64,000 nucleotides of DNA, from contig NZ_SAUN01000001.1 of assembly GCF_004011505.1 (NCBI RefSeq), positions 2,604,001 through 2,668,000 on the forward strand. The letters run 5' to 3'. Made by a program: the position numbers and the translations under genes. Shown piece after piece: positions 26,148-34,089 of the stretch. Numbering within the stretch: the stretch's first letter is position 1; every line of letters starts with the position of its first letter. The stretch comes from Nonomuraea polychroma (lineage in GTDB: Bacteria > Actinomycetota > Actinomycetes > Streptosporangiales > Streptosporangiaceae). The notes under the pieces were generated by a model, which saw nothing but the letters and a program-made list of their open reading frames with translations, did not search any database and had not been told where the DNA came from.

Positions 26148-26725
26148 CACAGTCACCTTGCCGTCTCGCCCTCCCGCCCCGCCTACCCACACACCCGCCG
26201 GAGAACGCCGCCGATGCCAGGTGAGCGTCTGCGATTCTCTGTGTTGACCTGAGGATTTCGGGCAAATCGGGTGGGCGCGGCCTGGCGGGCCGCCTGCGTA
26301 GTCTCCCAGGAGGAGTACGGGGGTGGCCGCGACGTGGTGGAAGCCGGTCCGGTGGTGAGGATCGCGTGCAAGACCTGTACGTTCCGCGGGTGGGCGGGTC
26401 GTCTGGGGTGCTTGGCCCGCCGGACGCTGTCCATTCCCGGTGGGGAGTGGGGCGGGCGCCGTGCGCCGGTCGGGCACACGGCTGGAGGTCTTTGAAGCGC
26501 GGGTGGGGCGTTTCGAGGTGGGCCGGTTCTTGGATCTGTCCCGCGTCTCTGGGCGGGGGTGCGGGTCGGTTCGGGTGCGGCGGGCGCGGCGGGCGGCCCG
26601 GGTCGCCTTGCGAGGGCGGCGGGCGGCTGGAGGCCCGCGACCGGCTCGGCGGATCCCCCGGCGGCGACGCCGATGGCTTGGCGGGATGTCGTGCGTAAGT
26701 CAGGGCGATTGGGGATGATCTCATC
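26148..26725. other. G-rich intergenic stretch
   Basis: 578 bases between divergent RtcB and the luciferase-like gene. Open frames exist only because of the extreme GC content; none has recognisable motifs. From about 26380 to 26650 the plus strand is strongly G-rich with many GGG/GGGG runs. Promoters for both flanking genes must lie here, but I cannot pick one with confidence. Confidence 0.5.
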
Positions 26726-27523
26726 ATGACGGTAATCGGCGCGATTTTTCGCCCCCAAAACCCGCCAGAGCGCTTGCGCTCTGTGGCCCGTGCGGCCGAT
26801 GAAGCGGGCCTGGAGGAGCTGTGGCTCTGGGAGGACTGCTTCCTGGAGAGCGGGATCGCCGCCGCGGCGGCCGCGCTGGCCTGGACCGACCGGTTGCGCG
26901 TCGGGATCGGGGTGTTGCCCGTGCCGCTGCGCAACGTCGCCCTGACGGCCATGGAGATCGCCACTTTGCACCGGCTTTTCCCTGGCCGGGTATCGGTGGG
27001 TGTCGGGCATGGGGTGCAGGACTGGATGGCGCAGGTGGGGGAGCGGGTGGAATCGCCGCTGACGCTCCTACGCGAGCATCTCGACGTGCTCGGTGCGCTG
27101 CTGCGTGGCCAGGAGGTCACCACGCGGGGCCGGTACGTTCAGCTCGACGCGGTTGCCCTCGGCTGGCCGCCGCCCACGCCGCCGCTGGTGCTCGCCGCCG
27201 CCTCGGGACCGCGCACGCTGCGGCTCGCCGGGGAGGCGGCCGATGGCACCATCCTGCACGCTGGCATGCCCCTTGACCTGGTACGGCAGGCGCGGCAGCT
27301 TGTGGACGAGGGCGCGGAGGCGTCGGGCCGTACGGAGCGGCACCTGTTGATCTCCTACGTCCAGATTCACGGCAACGACCGGGAAGCGGCCGTTGAGATG
27401 GCGCGGGAGCGGGCCCGGGCCGGCGCCGATCACGTGGTGCTCGAGCCTGCGCGCGATGAGCCCGACCCTGAGGGATTCGTACGGATGGCCGCCGAGGTCG
27501 GCTCCGTGGTCGGCAAGGATTGA
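26726..27523 (+). CDS. LLM-class flavin/F420-dependent oxidoreductase
   Basis: 265 residues of the bacterial luciferase-like fold. Typical pieces are a starting strand IGAIFRPQNPPERL, ADEAGLEELWLWEDCFLE, DRLRVGIGVLPVPLRNVALTAMEIATL, FPGRVSVGVGHGVQDWM and PPLVLAAASGPRTLRLAGEAADG. Members use FMNH2 or coenzyme F420 for monooxygenation or hydride transfer; the LGIGvlP...RnP type strand followed by an AASGP loop is common in F420 enzymes of actinomycetes. No operon partner, so the substrate is unknown. A hairpin follows the stop. Confidence 0.85.
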   Translation: MTVIGAIFRPQNPPERLRSVARAADEAGLEELWLWEDCFLESGIAAAAAALAWTDRLRVGIGVLPVPLRNVALTAMEIATLHRLFPGRVSVGVGHGVQDWMAQVGERVESPLTLLREHLDVLGALLRGQEVTTRGRYVQLDAVALGWPPPTPPLVLAAASGPRTLRLAGEAADGTILHAGMPLDLVRQARQLVDEGAEASGRTERHLLISYVQIHGNDREAAVEMARERARAGADHVVLEPARDEPDPEGFVRMAAEVGSVVGKD

Positions 27524-27538
27524 CGATCGCGCCCCGGA

Positions 27539-27558
27539 GGCCCCGGCGCGGCCGGGCC
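27539..27558 (+). terminator. GC hairpin after the LLM oxidoreductase gene
   Basis: GGCCCCGGC pairs with GCCGGGCC, with one unpaired base, across a three-base loop, 15 bases after the stop. No T-run. Position supports termination. Confidence 0.45.
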
Positions 27559-27674
27559 AACTGCGTAGAACGGTTGCCGACTCTCGTTGTCCAGGCCCAG
27601 CGCCAAGGGTGTGGGTGCCGAGAATTGCGTCGCCTGATTTGACGGGAGCTCTCTGAAAAGAGAACGATTGCTCG

Positions 27675-27941
27675 TTGAGCAAACGCGCCGTGCACCTATA
27701 TGACTACGTGCAGGATCTTGTTGTGCATGGGTGGACGTTAAGCCAAGCAGAACGACATGGCGAAGCCGTTACGCCTCTCGTCGAAGCGTTGGCTCTCGGC
27801 CAGGAACTCCCGGAGTACACGAGCGAGATATCCAAGAGTGTCGTTCCGTTGCTGTACGAGGCGCATCGGGCAAGCCTCGCAAGGTCGACCGGCCTCTCAG
27901 GCCCTGACAGGACGTCCATAGACGGTGAGATCGACGAATAG
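27675..27941 (+). CDS. Possible small TPR-like protein or fragment
   Basis: An 88-codon frame from a TTG at 27675 with lower GC than the surroundings. Residues about 15-45 (LVVHGWTLSQAERHGEAVTPLVEALALGQEL) resemble one tetratricopeptide-type helix pair; the rest is uncharacterised. There is no good ribosome site, so this may be the remnant of a longer TPR protein. Low confidence that it is expressed. Confidence 0.3.
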   Translation: MSKRAVHLYDYVQDLVVHGWTLSQAERHGEAVTPLVEALALGQELPEYTSEISKSVVPLLYEAHRASLARSTGLSGPDRTSIDGEIDE

Positions 27942-28452
27942 GCGGACTCTCCCCGAAACGGAGGAACAGTCGCGCTAGGCTCCGGCGCCGGCGTCGATCG
28001 TGTTGGCGGAGCCGGTCACGGCTCGTAGGTGGCGCGAAATGGTGCCGCCAGCCATGGTTGCCCGGCGTGATGCCGTCGTACAGAAGAGCCAGCATCTGCC
28101 TCGCGATGCATCCGCCGCCGAGCCGGTAGGAGCCGCTGCCTTCGATCCGCGTGTCCGCGGCGCAGTTGCGCCACGCCTTCATGGTGGTGACGCCTTCGGC
28201 GCTCAGTCCCGCGGATGATGTGGAAGCGGCGCCGATGTCATTGGCCGTCACCTTGGCCCCACCAGCCGCTGCGGCCCCCCGAAACCGGAAGTGCGTCGCC
28301 GATGGCTGATCGATGACCGCCCCAAGCCGGTCCATTTGCGGGATCAGGCTTCCGTGCCGACCCGGATTGATTTCATCGCGCCCGCTTGCCCTTGGTTCCG
28401 TTGTCGGCGAGACCGCCGGGGCTCGGCGTTTGCCTGCGCACCGTCCGCGCGG
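27942..28452. other. Unassigned stretch
   Basis: About 510 bases before the lysozyme terminator. A minus-strand frame covering 27769-28335 has somewhat protein-like composition in its first 100 codons, but I recognise no family and the end is Arg-rich shadow sequence. Probably degraded DNA. Confidence 0.35.
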
Positions 28453-28486
28453 CGACGCGCGGCACGGTGTGGCGTGCCGCGCGTCG
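28453..28486 (-). terminator. Perfect 13-bp hairpin terminator of the lysozyme gene
   Basis: CGACGCGCGGCAC and its exact complement flank an eight-base loop, starting about 12 bases after the lysozyme stop on the minus strand. The strength and place make an intrinsic terminator likely. Confidence 0.75.
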
Positions 28487-28497
28487 AAGGACTCTGG

Positions 28498-29238
28498 TTA
28501 CTTACGGCCCAGGGCGCGGAGCTGGTCCGAGTGAACAGCGGAGACGTTCTGGTCCACGGGGCTGTCGGTGTACTGATGGATGGTCCACCTCTTCCAAGGC
28601 GCGGGCGGCGTGACCGTGCCTTTGGCCTTGCCGTAGTGGGCGACCCACAACGGATACTGGCCGAGGCCTTGACCGTACGTATTGGCGAAGTTCCAACTGG
28701 AGTAGAACAGCGGGGTGATCCCGGTCTTGGCCTTCACTCGCTCCAGCCACTTCTTGGCCCAGGCGTTGACGTCGGCGACGGATTGGCCGTCGGTGGTCTC
28801 CAGGTCCAGGGCCAGGAGGTCACCTGGCTTGGCCGGCTGCTTGTTCACCACGGACAGGAAGAAGTCTGCCTCGACGATGGGGTCGTTGGCCGGATGGCCG
28901 TAGTGGTAGGCGCCGCGCACGATGTTCCGCTTGGCCATCTCGGTCCAGTGGCGGACGAAGGCGCGGTCGGTGAAATCGCTACCCTCGGTCGCCTTGACGA
29001 TGCCGAACTTGGCGCCGCTGGCGGCCCAGTCGTGCGTCGCCTGGTAGTTGGAGACGTCCTGACCGTAGGGGAGGTCGTTGGCGTGCGCGGGATCGGCGAC
29101 GGACGTAGCCGCTACGGCGGTGGTCATGGCCAGCAACGCCGTTGCCGCGAGCCTGCGCGGCATGCCCGGGGCGACCATATGGCTGGCCACTCGGGCGAAG
29201 TTGATTTTTGGGGTGGAGTTGAGACGATGATCGGCCAT
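28498..29238 (-). CDS. Secreted GH25 lysozyme (N-acetylmuramidase)
   Basis: 246 residues. A long basic N-terminus ends in a signal peptide (RRLAATALLAMTTAVAA, cleavage probably after AHA at about 53). The mature enzyme is a GH25 barrel: GQDVSNYQ with Asp61, FGIVKATEGSDFTD, GAYHYGHP, and the catalytic DxE pair Asp145/Glu147 in LALDLETTD, then PLFYSSWNFAN and WTIHQYTDS. It hydrolyses peptidoglycan between MurNAc and GlcNAc. AAGGAG lies 12 bases before the ATG. Upstream is a ydaO-type riboswitch, so expression should respond to c-di-AMP, as for many actinobacterial wall hydrolases. Confidence 0.93.
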   Translation of the reverse strand: MADHRLNSTPKINFARVASHMVAPGMPRRLAATALLAMTTAVAATSVADPAHANDLPYGQDVSNYQATHDWAASGAKFGIVKATEGSDFTDRAFVRHWTEMAKRNIVRGAYHYGHPANDPIVEADFFLSVVNKQPAKPGDLLALDLETTDGQSVADVNAWAKKWLERVKAKTGITPLFYSSWNFANTYGQGLGQYPLWVAHYGKAKGTVTPPAPWKRWTIHQYTDSPVDQNVSAVHSDQLRALGRK

Positions 29239-29254
29239 CGGTAGGGAGTTCTCC

Positions 29255-29392
29255 TTGCTTCCATACCGCTTACCGGGTTAGCTGACGGGTTCGGGCGTGG
29301 AAGCTGCCCTATGGCACGCCGGTGCCAATTCACCCCAAGGAAGTACGGTGGGTCCCCGGTTCCGCCCGTGGGCGGATTCAGCGGTCACAGAT
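29255..29392 (-). promoter_or_regulatory. ydaO/yuaA-type c-di-AMP riboswitch
   Basis: Read on the minus strand, the leader of the lysozyme gene has the ydaO consensus in order: CGCTGAATCCGCC with its hairpin partner GGGCGGAACCGGGG, then CTTGGGGTGAAT, a GGCAC/GTGCC hairpin followed by ATAGGGCAG, and CCCGAACCCGTCAGCTAACC before the ribosome site. These are the hallmark segments of this aptamer, which binds c-di-AMP and usually turns expression off. It ends within a few bases of AAGGAG, so either termination or translation control is possible. Confidence 0.88.
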
Positions 29393-29550
29393 GAGCCTGT
29401 GATGTCATGCGATGGTCAAAACAACGACCGGACAAACCGGACGTATGCGGCAAAAGATAACGCACTAACCAAAGGCGTGACAAGTTGGCAAACTTCTAGT
29501 CGGAGAGACTGTCTGCCGTGCGGCTGACTCCTTGGGTTCAAGGAGGATTT

Positions 29551-29607
29551 GTGAAGAACACTTCGCCGCTGCCCGACTCCATGACCGCGGATACACCGGG
29601 ACGGTAA
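29551..29607 (+). CDS. Possible 18-residue peptide with strong ribosome site
   Basis: AAGGAGGATTT directly precedes a GTG that opens 18 codons (MKNTSPLPDSMTADTPGR) and a TAA. The ribosome site is the best in this area and diverges from the riboswitch promoter. It may be a real short peptide, or the surviving start of the toxin-like relic that follows. No match to a known peptide class. Confidence 0.3.
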   Translation: MKNTSPLPDSMTADTPGR

Positions 29608-29718
29608 GCGAACATCCCTAACTCGGGGGCGTGCCGGCCAGGCTTCTCGACGTGGGTGAGAGGCCTCCGGCGTACGACGCGATAGACGTCAGGGTGCTGT
29701 CGCATACCGTTCATGGGT

Positions 29719-30206
29719 CGGAGTTACGCCGGCCCGAGCGACCCGTGCGTCAAGCCCAAGAGCGTCGCCTGCAAGGCCAAGCGCAAGCAGGAGGCAGAAG
29801 CCGCACTGACGAGCCGCGCAGGCGGAGGTGGATCGGCAACTCCAGCTCCTCATCGACGCGATTCCGGCCGTCGCGAAGATCTCCGCTGACGAGCTCGGTA
29901 TCACTGCGGGAATCCAGCGTTTCACCAGCGGCGATCTGGGTGCCTGCGGGGAGACCGCGCTGAACATCCTCGGCTCCCAGGCCGGTGGACCGGCGCTGAA
30001 CGCGGCGTGCCCCATCAGCCGTCCGAAGAGCAGAACCCATCGAAGAGGTCGACGTCGGCGATCGCGTCCTGGCCACCGACCCGGAAACCGGCCAGGTCCG
30101 AGCCGAACCGGTGACCGCGGTGATCACGAGCAAGGGCGCGAAGAACCTCGTCCGGATCACAGTGGACACCGACGGCGTGACTCGGCGTGCGATCATCCGG
30201 CCGTGA
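29719..30206 (+). pseudogene. Polymorphic toxin (pretoxin HINT domain) relic
   Basis: Three frames carry consecutive parts of one RHS-like C-terminus: DPCVKPKSVACKAKRKQEAE, then SGDLGACGETALNILGSQAG (a linker typical just before HINT), then from 30039 IEEVDVGDRVLATDPETGQ and KNLVRITVDTDG, the opening of a pretoxin HINT self-cleaving domain. The HINT catalytic Cys region (SFVPGT-like) is missing and a stop follows at 30204. Such proteins carry toxins in contact-dependent competition; this one is dead and its toxin and immunity genes are gone. Confidence 0.65.
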
Positions 30207-30302
30207 TGGAGGTGCTTGCAGCGTTCGTGCGCGAGCTTTCCCTCTCGCCCAAGTCAACACCCATGACAGTGACGGGCACGGGCAGGTCGAGAAGGCGGCG
30301 GC

Positions 30303-30450
30303 ATCGCTGAAGGCAACCTCACTCGCGCCCGCCTGGCGACCGCGGATCTGTCAGACGCGATCCTCGACGAGGCCAGGCTCACTGATGCGCTGATCACGGG
30401 GGCAGCCTTCGACCGCACAGAACTGGACGGTGTGCTTGACCTGCCTGACG
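30303..30450 (+). pseudogene. Pentapeptide-repeat protein fragment
   Basis: The frame starting at 30303 reads NLTRARLATADLSDAILDEA then RLTDALITGAAFDRTELDGV, about eight turns of the A(D/N)LxX pentapeptide repeat that forms a right-handed quadrilateral helix. There is no start codon with a ribosome site and the repeat stops after LDLP, so it is a fragment. It lies directly behind the toxin relic. Confidence 0.55.
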
Positions 30451-30567
30451 TGGCAGGAAGCCGACGCCATCAGGGCGACGGCCGCGACGACGATCAGCGA
30501 TCGTGGCGGCGCGGCGGCGGGTCGCCCTCGACAGCGTCCGGTTCGACCTCGTCCTACAGGATCGGGA

Positions 30568-31362
30568 TCAGGGGTTGCGTACCTTGCGAGCGGCAGTCAG
30601 GTAGGCAGCCGCCGCCCCGAAGACCAGCAGCGCGGTCCAGACGTTGAAGCGCAGCCCGAGGATGTGGGGGGCTGGATCGATGCGCAGCCACTCGATCCAG
30701 GCGCGACCTGCGGTGTAGGCCGCGACGTACAGCGCGAACGTCCGGCCGCGCTCGAGCTGGAAGCGCCGCTCGGCCCAGACGACGAAGCCGGCCACGCCCA
30801 GGTTCCACAGCGACTCGTAGAGGAAGGCCGGATGGTAGGTGGCCGTGGACTCCATGCCCGGCGGCCGGTGGGTGGGGTCGATCTCCAGCGCCCAAGGCAG
30901 TGTGGTCGGCCCGCCGTACAGCTCCTGGTTGAACCAGTTCCCCCAGCGGGCGATCGCCTGCCCGAGCGCGATCCCGGGTGCGGCGGCGTCGGCGAAGTCG
31001 CGCAGCGCGATGCCGCGCCGGCGGCAGGCCAGCCATGCGCCCACAGCGCCACCGGCGACGGCGCCCCAGATGCTGATTCCGCCCTCCCAGATCGCGAAAG
31101 CACGCAGGGGGTCCTTGCCGGGACCGAAGTACTGCTGCCAGTCGGTGGCCACGTGGTAGAGCCGGGCGCCGACGATGCCGAACGGCACGGCCCAGGTGGC
31201 GATGTCCCCGACCGCGCCGTGCCTGCCGCCGCGGGCGGACCAGCGGCGCTGGGTCACCCAGATGCCGACGGCGATGGCGAGCACCATCAGAAGGGAGTAA
31301 GCGCGGATAGGGAGCGGGCCGAGGTGCCAGACGGCTTGGGACGGGCTGGGGATGGCTGTCAC
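30568..31362 (-). CDS. lgt: Prolipoprotein diacylglyceryl transferase
   Basis: 264-residue, seven-helix membrane enzyme that moves diacylglycerol from phosphatidylglycerol onto the lipobox Cys of lipoproteins. Lgt signatures are clear: GPLPIRAYSLLMVLAI, GGISIWGAVAGG, ARWGNWFNQELYGGPT (compare GRxGNFxNxExxG) and YHPAFLYESLWN. The catalytic His/Arg pair region is intact. It lacks the long charged tail of many actinomycete Lgt proteins, so it could be a second copy. GTG start at 31362. Confidence 0.92.
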   Translation of the reverse strand: MTAIPSPSQAVWHLGPLPIRAYSLLMVLAIAVGIWVTQRRWSARGGRHGAVGDIATWAVPFGIVGARLYHVATDWQQYFGPGKDPLRAFAIWEGGISIWGAVAGGAVGAWLACRRRGIALRDFADAAAPGIALGQAIARWGNWFNQELYGGPTTLPWALEIDPTHRPPGMESTATYHPAFLYESLWNLGVAGFVVWAERRFQLERGRTFALYVAAYTAGRAWIEWLRIDPAPHILGLRFNVWTALLVFGAAAAYLTAARKVRNP

Positions 31363-31474
31363 GCCGTCGAGTCTGGTTTCCGTACGGCTGCGCGCACATC
31401 GAGCAGGACACCGATCGCAAGGTCAGTCGACTGGTTGATGCCGAGCCGACGGGCGGCTGATTATCGTCGGTGCC

Positions 31475-32602
31475 GTGGAGTCCTGGGAGCGGTCGCGGCG
31501 CCGGTGGCAGCACGCCTTCTTCGCCTCCTGGCTGGTGCTGACCTCGGCCGGACCTCTGATGGAGGTGGGTCAGGTCCTCCCGGTCTTGTTGGTGGGCGGC
31601 CTGGCCGCGTGGTACGCGGCGTGGTTCGTGCTGCGGACGCCGCCCTCGGGCGATGTGCCCCTGCCGTATGTGCTCGGCGGCGGGTTGCTCTGGCTGGGGC
31701 TGTTCGCCGTCGACTCCTCCTTCCTGGTGGTCTGCCTGAGCGTGCTCGTGCCGTACTGCATGGACGCCGTGCGCGTCGGGCTGGTCGCGGTGGTGTCGTG
31801 CGCCGGAGGCTGGTTGTGGCATCGCTACCACGAGAGCGGGTCGATCACCTGGACCGAGATCGCCATCACCGCGCTGATCGCGATCAGCGCGGCCACCGCG
31901 GTCGGGTACTTCTATTCGGTGGCCCGGCAGAGCGCCGAGCGCCAGCGGCTCATCGACCGGCTGCAGGCCGCGCAGGAGGCGCGGGCGGTGGCCGAGCGGC
32001 AGGCGGGCGTGGCAGCCGAGCGGCAGCGGTTGGCCCGCGACATCCACGACAGCCTGACCCAGGGGTTCGCCAGCGTGGTGATGCTGCTGGAGGCGGCGCA
32101 AGAGACGTCGCCGGACAACAAGCACCTGACCCAGGCGTTACGGGCGGCCAGGGAGAACCTTGCGGAAAGCCGCCGGGTGGTGCGGGCGCTGCGACCCGGC
32201 GAGCTCGACGAGGGCGGCCTGCCGGAGGCCCTGCGGCGGCTGTCCGGCCGCCTGGCCGACGAGACCGGCATCGAGGCGCACACCGTGATCACCGGGACGC
32301 TGCGGCCCCTGGACGCGCACGCCCAGGCGGAGCTGCTGCGCGTGGCGCAGGAGGCGGTCGCCAATGTTCGCCGCCATGCCCGCGCCGAGCAGGTTACGCT
32401 GACCCTGTCGTACATGGAGGACCTGGTCGTGCTGGATGTTCACGACGACGGCGACGGCTTCGATCCCGAGCGGGCCGCCTCCGGCCACGGCCTGTTGATC
32501 ATGCTCGAGCGGATGGAGCAACTCGGCGGCACGTTACTCGTGGAGAGCACATCGGGGGAGGGCACCACGGTCGTGGCCAGCCTCCCGGCGGTGGCGCGAT
32601 GA
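31475..32602 (+). CDS. Sensor histidine kinase (NarL-type two-component system)
   Basis: 375 residues. The first 150 contain about four to five membrane helices and no obvious sensor domain. After a coiled coil (ERQRLIDRLQAAQEARAVAE) comes a HisKA_3 dimerisation helix with the phospho-acceptor His191 in RLARDIHDSLTQGF, then an HATPase with VAQEAVANVRRHARA (N box), DVHDDGDGFDP (G1) and GHGLLIMLERMEQLGG. It should phosphorylate the response regulator encoded directly after it (ATGA overlap). GTG start. The lgt gene diverges from it. Confidence 0.92.
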   Translation: MESWERSRRRWQHAFFASWLVLTSAGPLMEVGQVLPVLLVGGLAAWYAAWFVLRTPPSGDVPLPYVLGGGLLWLGLFAVDSSFLVVCLSVLVPYCMDAVRVGLVAVVSCAGGWLWHRYHESGSITWTEIAITALIAISAATAVGYFYSVARQSAERQRLIDRLQAAQEARAVAERQAGVAAERQRLARDIHDSLTQGFASVVMLLEAAQETSPDNKHLTQALRAARENLAESRRVVRALRPGELDEGGLPEALRRLSGRLADETGIEAHTVITGTLRPLDAHAQAELLRVAQEAVANVRRHARAEQVTLTLSYMEDLVVLDVHDDGDGFDPERAASGHGLLIMLERMEQLGGTLLVESTSGEGTTVVASLPAVAR

Positions 32603-33231
32603 CCGTCCGCGTCCTGATCGCCGACGATCATCCGGTGGTCCGCGACGGCATCCGGGCGATGCTCGGCACTCAGGACGATCTGGAGGTGGTCGGCGAGGCG
32701 GTCTCAGGCACAGAAGCCGTACGGCTGGCGCGCGATCTGCGGCCCGACGTCACCCTGATGGACCTGCAGATGCCCGAGGTCGACGGCGCGACGGCGATCA
32801 GCCGGATCCGCCGGCACGACCCCGGTGCCAGAGTGATCGTCTTGACCACTTACGACACCGACGGCGACATCTCACGTGCCATCGACGCGGGAGCCATTGG
32901 CTACCTGCTCAAAGACACCCGCCGTGAGCAGCTGTTCGACGCCATCAGGGCGGCGGCCCGAGGGGAGAGCGCCCTCTCGCCCGCGATAGCGAGCCGGGTG
33001 TTGTCGTGGGCGCGTGCCGAAACGCCCGGCGCACTCAGCGGCCGGGAGATCGAGGTTCTCGGCGCGGTCGCCCAGGGAATGAGCAACAAGGCCATCGCCG
33101 CCCACCTGTGCATCAGCGAGGCCACGGTCAAGACTCACCTGCTGCACATCTTCGCCAAGCTCGGTGTCGATGACCGCACCGCTGCCGTGACCGTGGCGGC
33201 CACGCGGGGGATCATCCGGCTCCGTGGCTAA
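32599..33231 (+). CDS. NarL/FixJ-family response regulator
   Basis: 210 residues. Receiver domain with acidic pocket IADDH (Asp9-Asp10), phospho-acceptor Asp55 in LMDLQMPE, Thr in VLTTYDT and Lys in YLLKDT. C-terminal LuxR-type HTH: LSGREIEVLGAVAQGMSNKAIA and ISEATVKTHLLHIFAKL. Partner of the preceding kinase. Target genes are not apparent; the next operon begins 46 bases later with its own promoter. Confidence 0.94.
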   Translation: MTVRVLIADDHPVVRDGIRAMLGTQDDLEVVGEAVSGTEAVRLARDLRPDVTLMDLQMPEVDGATAISRIRRHDPGARVIVLTTYDTDGDISRAIDAGAIGYLLKDTRREQLFDAIRAAARGESALSPAIASRVLSWARAETPGALSGREIEVLGAVAQGMSNKAIAAHLCISEATVKTHLLHIFAKLGVDDRTAAVTVAATRGIIRLRG

Positions 33232-33277
33232 TACTTAGCCCTTGCGCTAACTATCGCGGGCCGCAATACTTAGCCTC
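33231..33277 (+). promoter_or_regulatory. Leaderless promoter and ArsR-type repeats
   Basis: AATACTTAGCC occurs at 33231-33241 and 33266-33276. TTAGC (33236-33240) and GCTAA (33247-33251) form an inverted pair. TTGCGC (33243-33248), a 17-base spacer and AATACT (33266-33271) would start transcription at or within a base of the ATG at 33278, and no ribosome site is visible, so the mRNA is probably leaderless. The repeats are candidate sites for the encoded ArsR protein. Confidence 0.55.
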
Positions 33278-33616
33278 ATGGCACAGTATTCGGCGACACT
33301 GGACGGCGTGTTCGTCACCCTCGCCGACCCGACTCGGCGCGCCGTCGTCCGGCGCCTGGGTCACGGGCCCGCGAGCGTCGGCGACCTGGCCCGCGAGTTC
33401 CCGATGACCCTCCCGTCGTTCATGAAGCACGTCCGGATGCTCGAATCGAACGGGCTCATCCGCACGGTCAAGTCCGGCCGGGTGCGCACGTGCGTGCTCA
33501 ACCGCGAGCGACTCGCCCTCGTCGACGACTGGCTGGCGGAGCAGCGCCGCATCTGGGAGGAGCGCACCGACCGCCTGGAGCGGTTCGTCACCGACCCGAA
33601 GGCGAACAGGCAGTGA
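33278..33616 (+). CDS. ArsR-family transcriptional regulator
   Basis: 112-residue winged-helix repressor: LADPTRRAVVRRLGHGPASVGDLAREF, then LPSFMKHVRMLESNGLIRT (recognition helix) and a wing KSGRVRTCVLN. It lacks the CxC metal site of classic ArsR and belongs to the group paired with SRPBCC/AHSA1 proteins (known genomic association). It overlaps the SRPBCC gene by GTGA and is likely autoregulated through the repeats around its start. Confidence 0.92.
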   Translation: MAQYSATLDGVFVTLADPTRRAVVRRLGHGPASVGDLAREFPMTLPSFMKHVRMLESNGLIRTVKSGRVRTCVLNRERLALVDDWLAEQRRIWEERTDRLERFVTDPKANRQ

Positions 33617-34089
33617 ACCCCGATCTCGACCTTGCTCTGGAGCGGGTCATCCGCGCCCCGCGCGCGACCGTGTGGCGGGCTTGGACGGATCCGTCCCGGC
33701 TCGAGCAGTGGTGGGTGCCGGCTCCGTCCCGCTGCCGGGTGGACCGTCTGGACCTGCGACCCGGGGGAGCGTTCGTGACGCGCTTGAGTGACGGCGGGGC
33801 CGAGTTCGTCCCGCATCTGGACGCGTGCTTCCTCGCCGTCGACGAACTCGAGCGGATCGTGTTCACCAATGCGATCACCAGCACGTGGCGTCCCGCGAAC
33901 CCCGCCCCGGTTGCGATGACCGCCACGATCACGCTGAACGATCACCCGGACGGCACGGACTACCGGATTCTCGTACGGCACGGCGACCCGGAATCCCGCG
34001 CCCACCACGAGAAGCTCGGCTTCGCCGAGGGCTGGGGCACGGTCGCCGGCCAGTTGGCCGCCTTCGCTGAGAGCACGGTCCCGCGATGA
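33613..34089 (+). CDS. SRPBCC/AHSA1-like protein
   Basis: 158 residues of the START-like AHSA1 group: LERVIRAPRATVWRAWTDPSRLEQWW at the N-terminus, a middle sheet (DLRPGGAFVTRL, AVDELERIVFTNAI) and a C-terminal helix HEKLGFAEGWGTVAGQLAAF. These proteins have a large hydrophobic pocket and are often encoded with ArsR repressors; ligands are mostly unknown. GTG start coupled to ArsR, ATGA coupled to the next gene. Confidence 0.9.
   Translation: MNPDLDLALERVIRAPRATVWRAWTDPSRLEQWWVPAPSRCRVDRLDLRPGGAFVTRLSDGGAEFVPHLDACFLAVDELERIVFTNAITSTWRPANPAPVAMTATITLNDHPDGTDYRILVRHGDPESRAHHEKLGFAEGWGTVAGQLAAFAESTVPR

Noticed and set aside
26148-26477. Upstream extension of the RtcB frame
   Set aside because: Pro/Arg-rich without homology; RtcB length and ribosome site fit the ATG at 26147.
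26766-26783. Palindrome CAGAGCGC-TT-GCGCTCTG near the start of the LLM oxidoreductase gene
   Set aside because: It lies within codons 14-20 of a conserved protein and fits ordinary codon choice; no regulator context.
30430-32598. Apparent N-terminal extension of over 700 residues on the response regulator at 32599
   Set aside because: It crosses lgt (opposite strand) and the kinase gene in another frame. The real start is the ATG overlapping the kinase stop.
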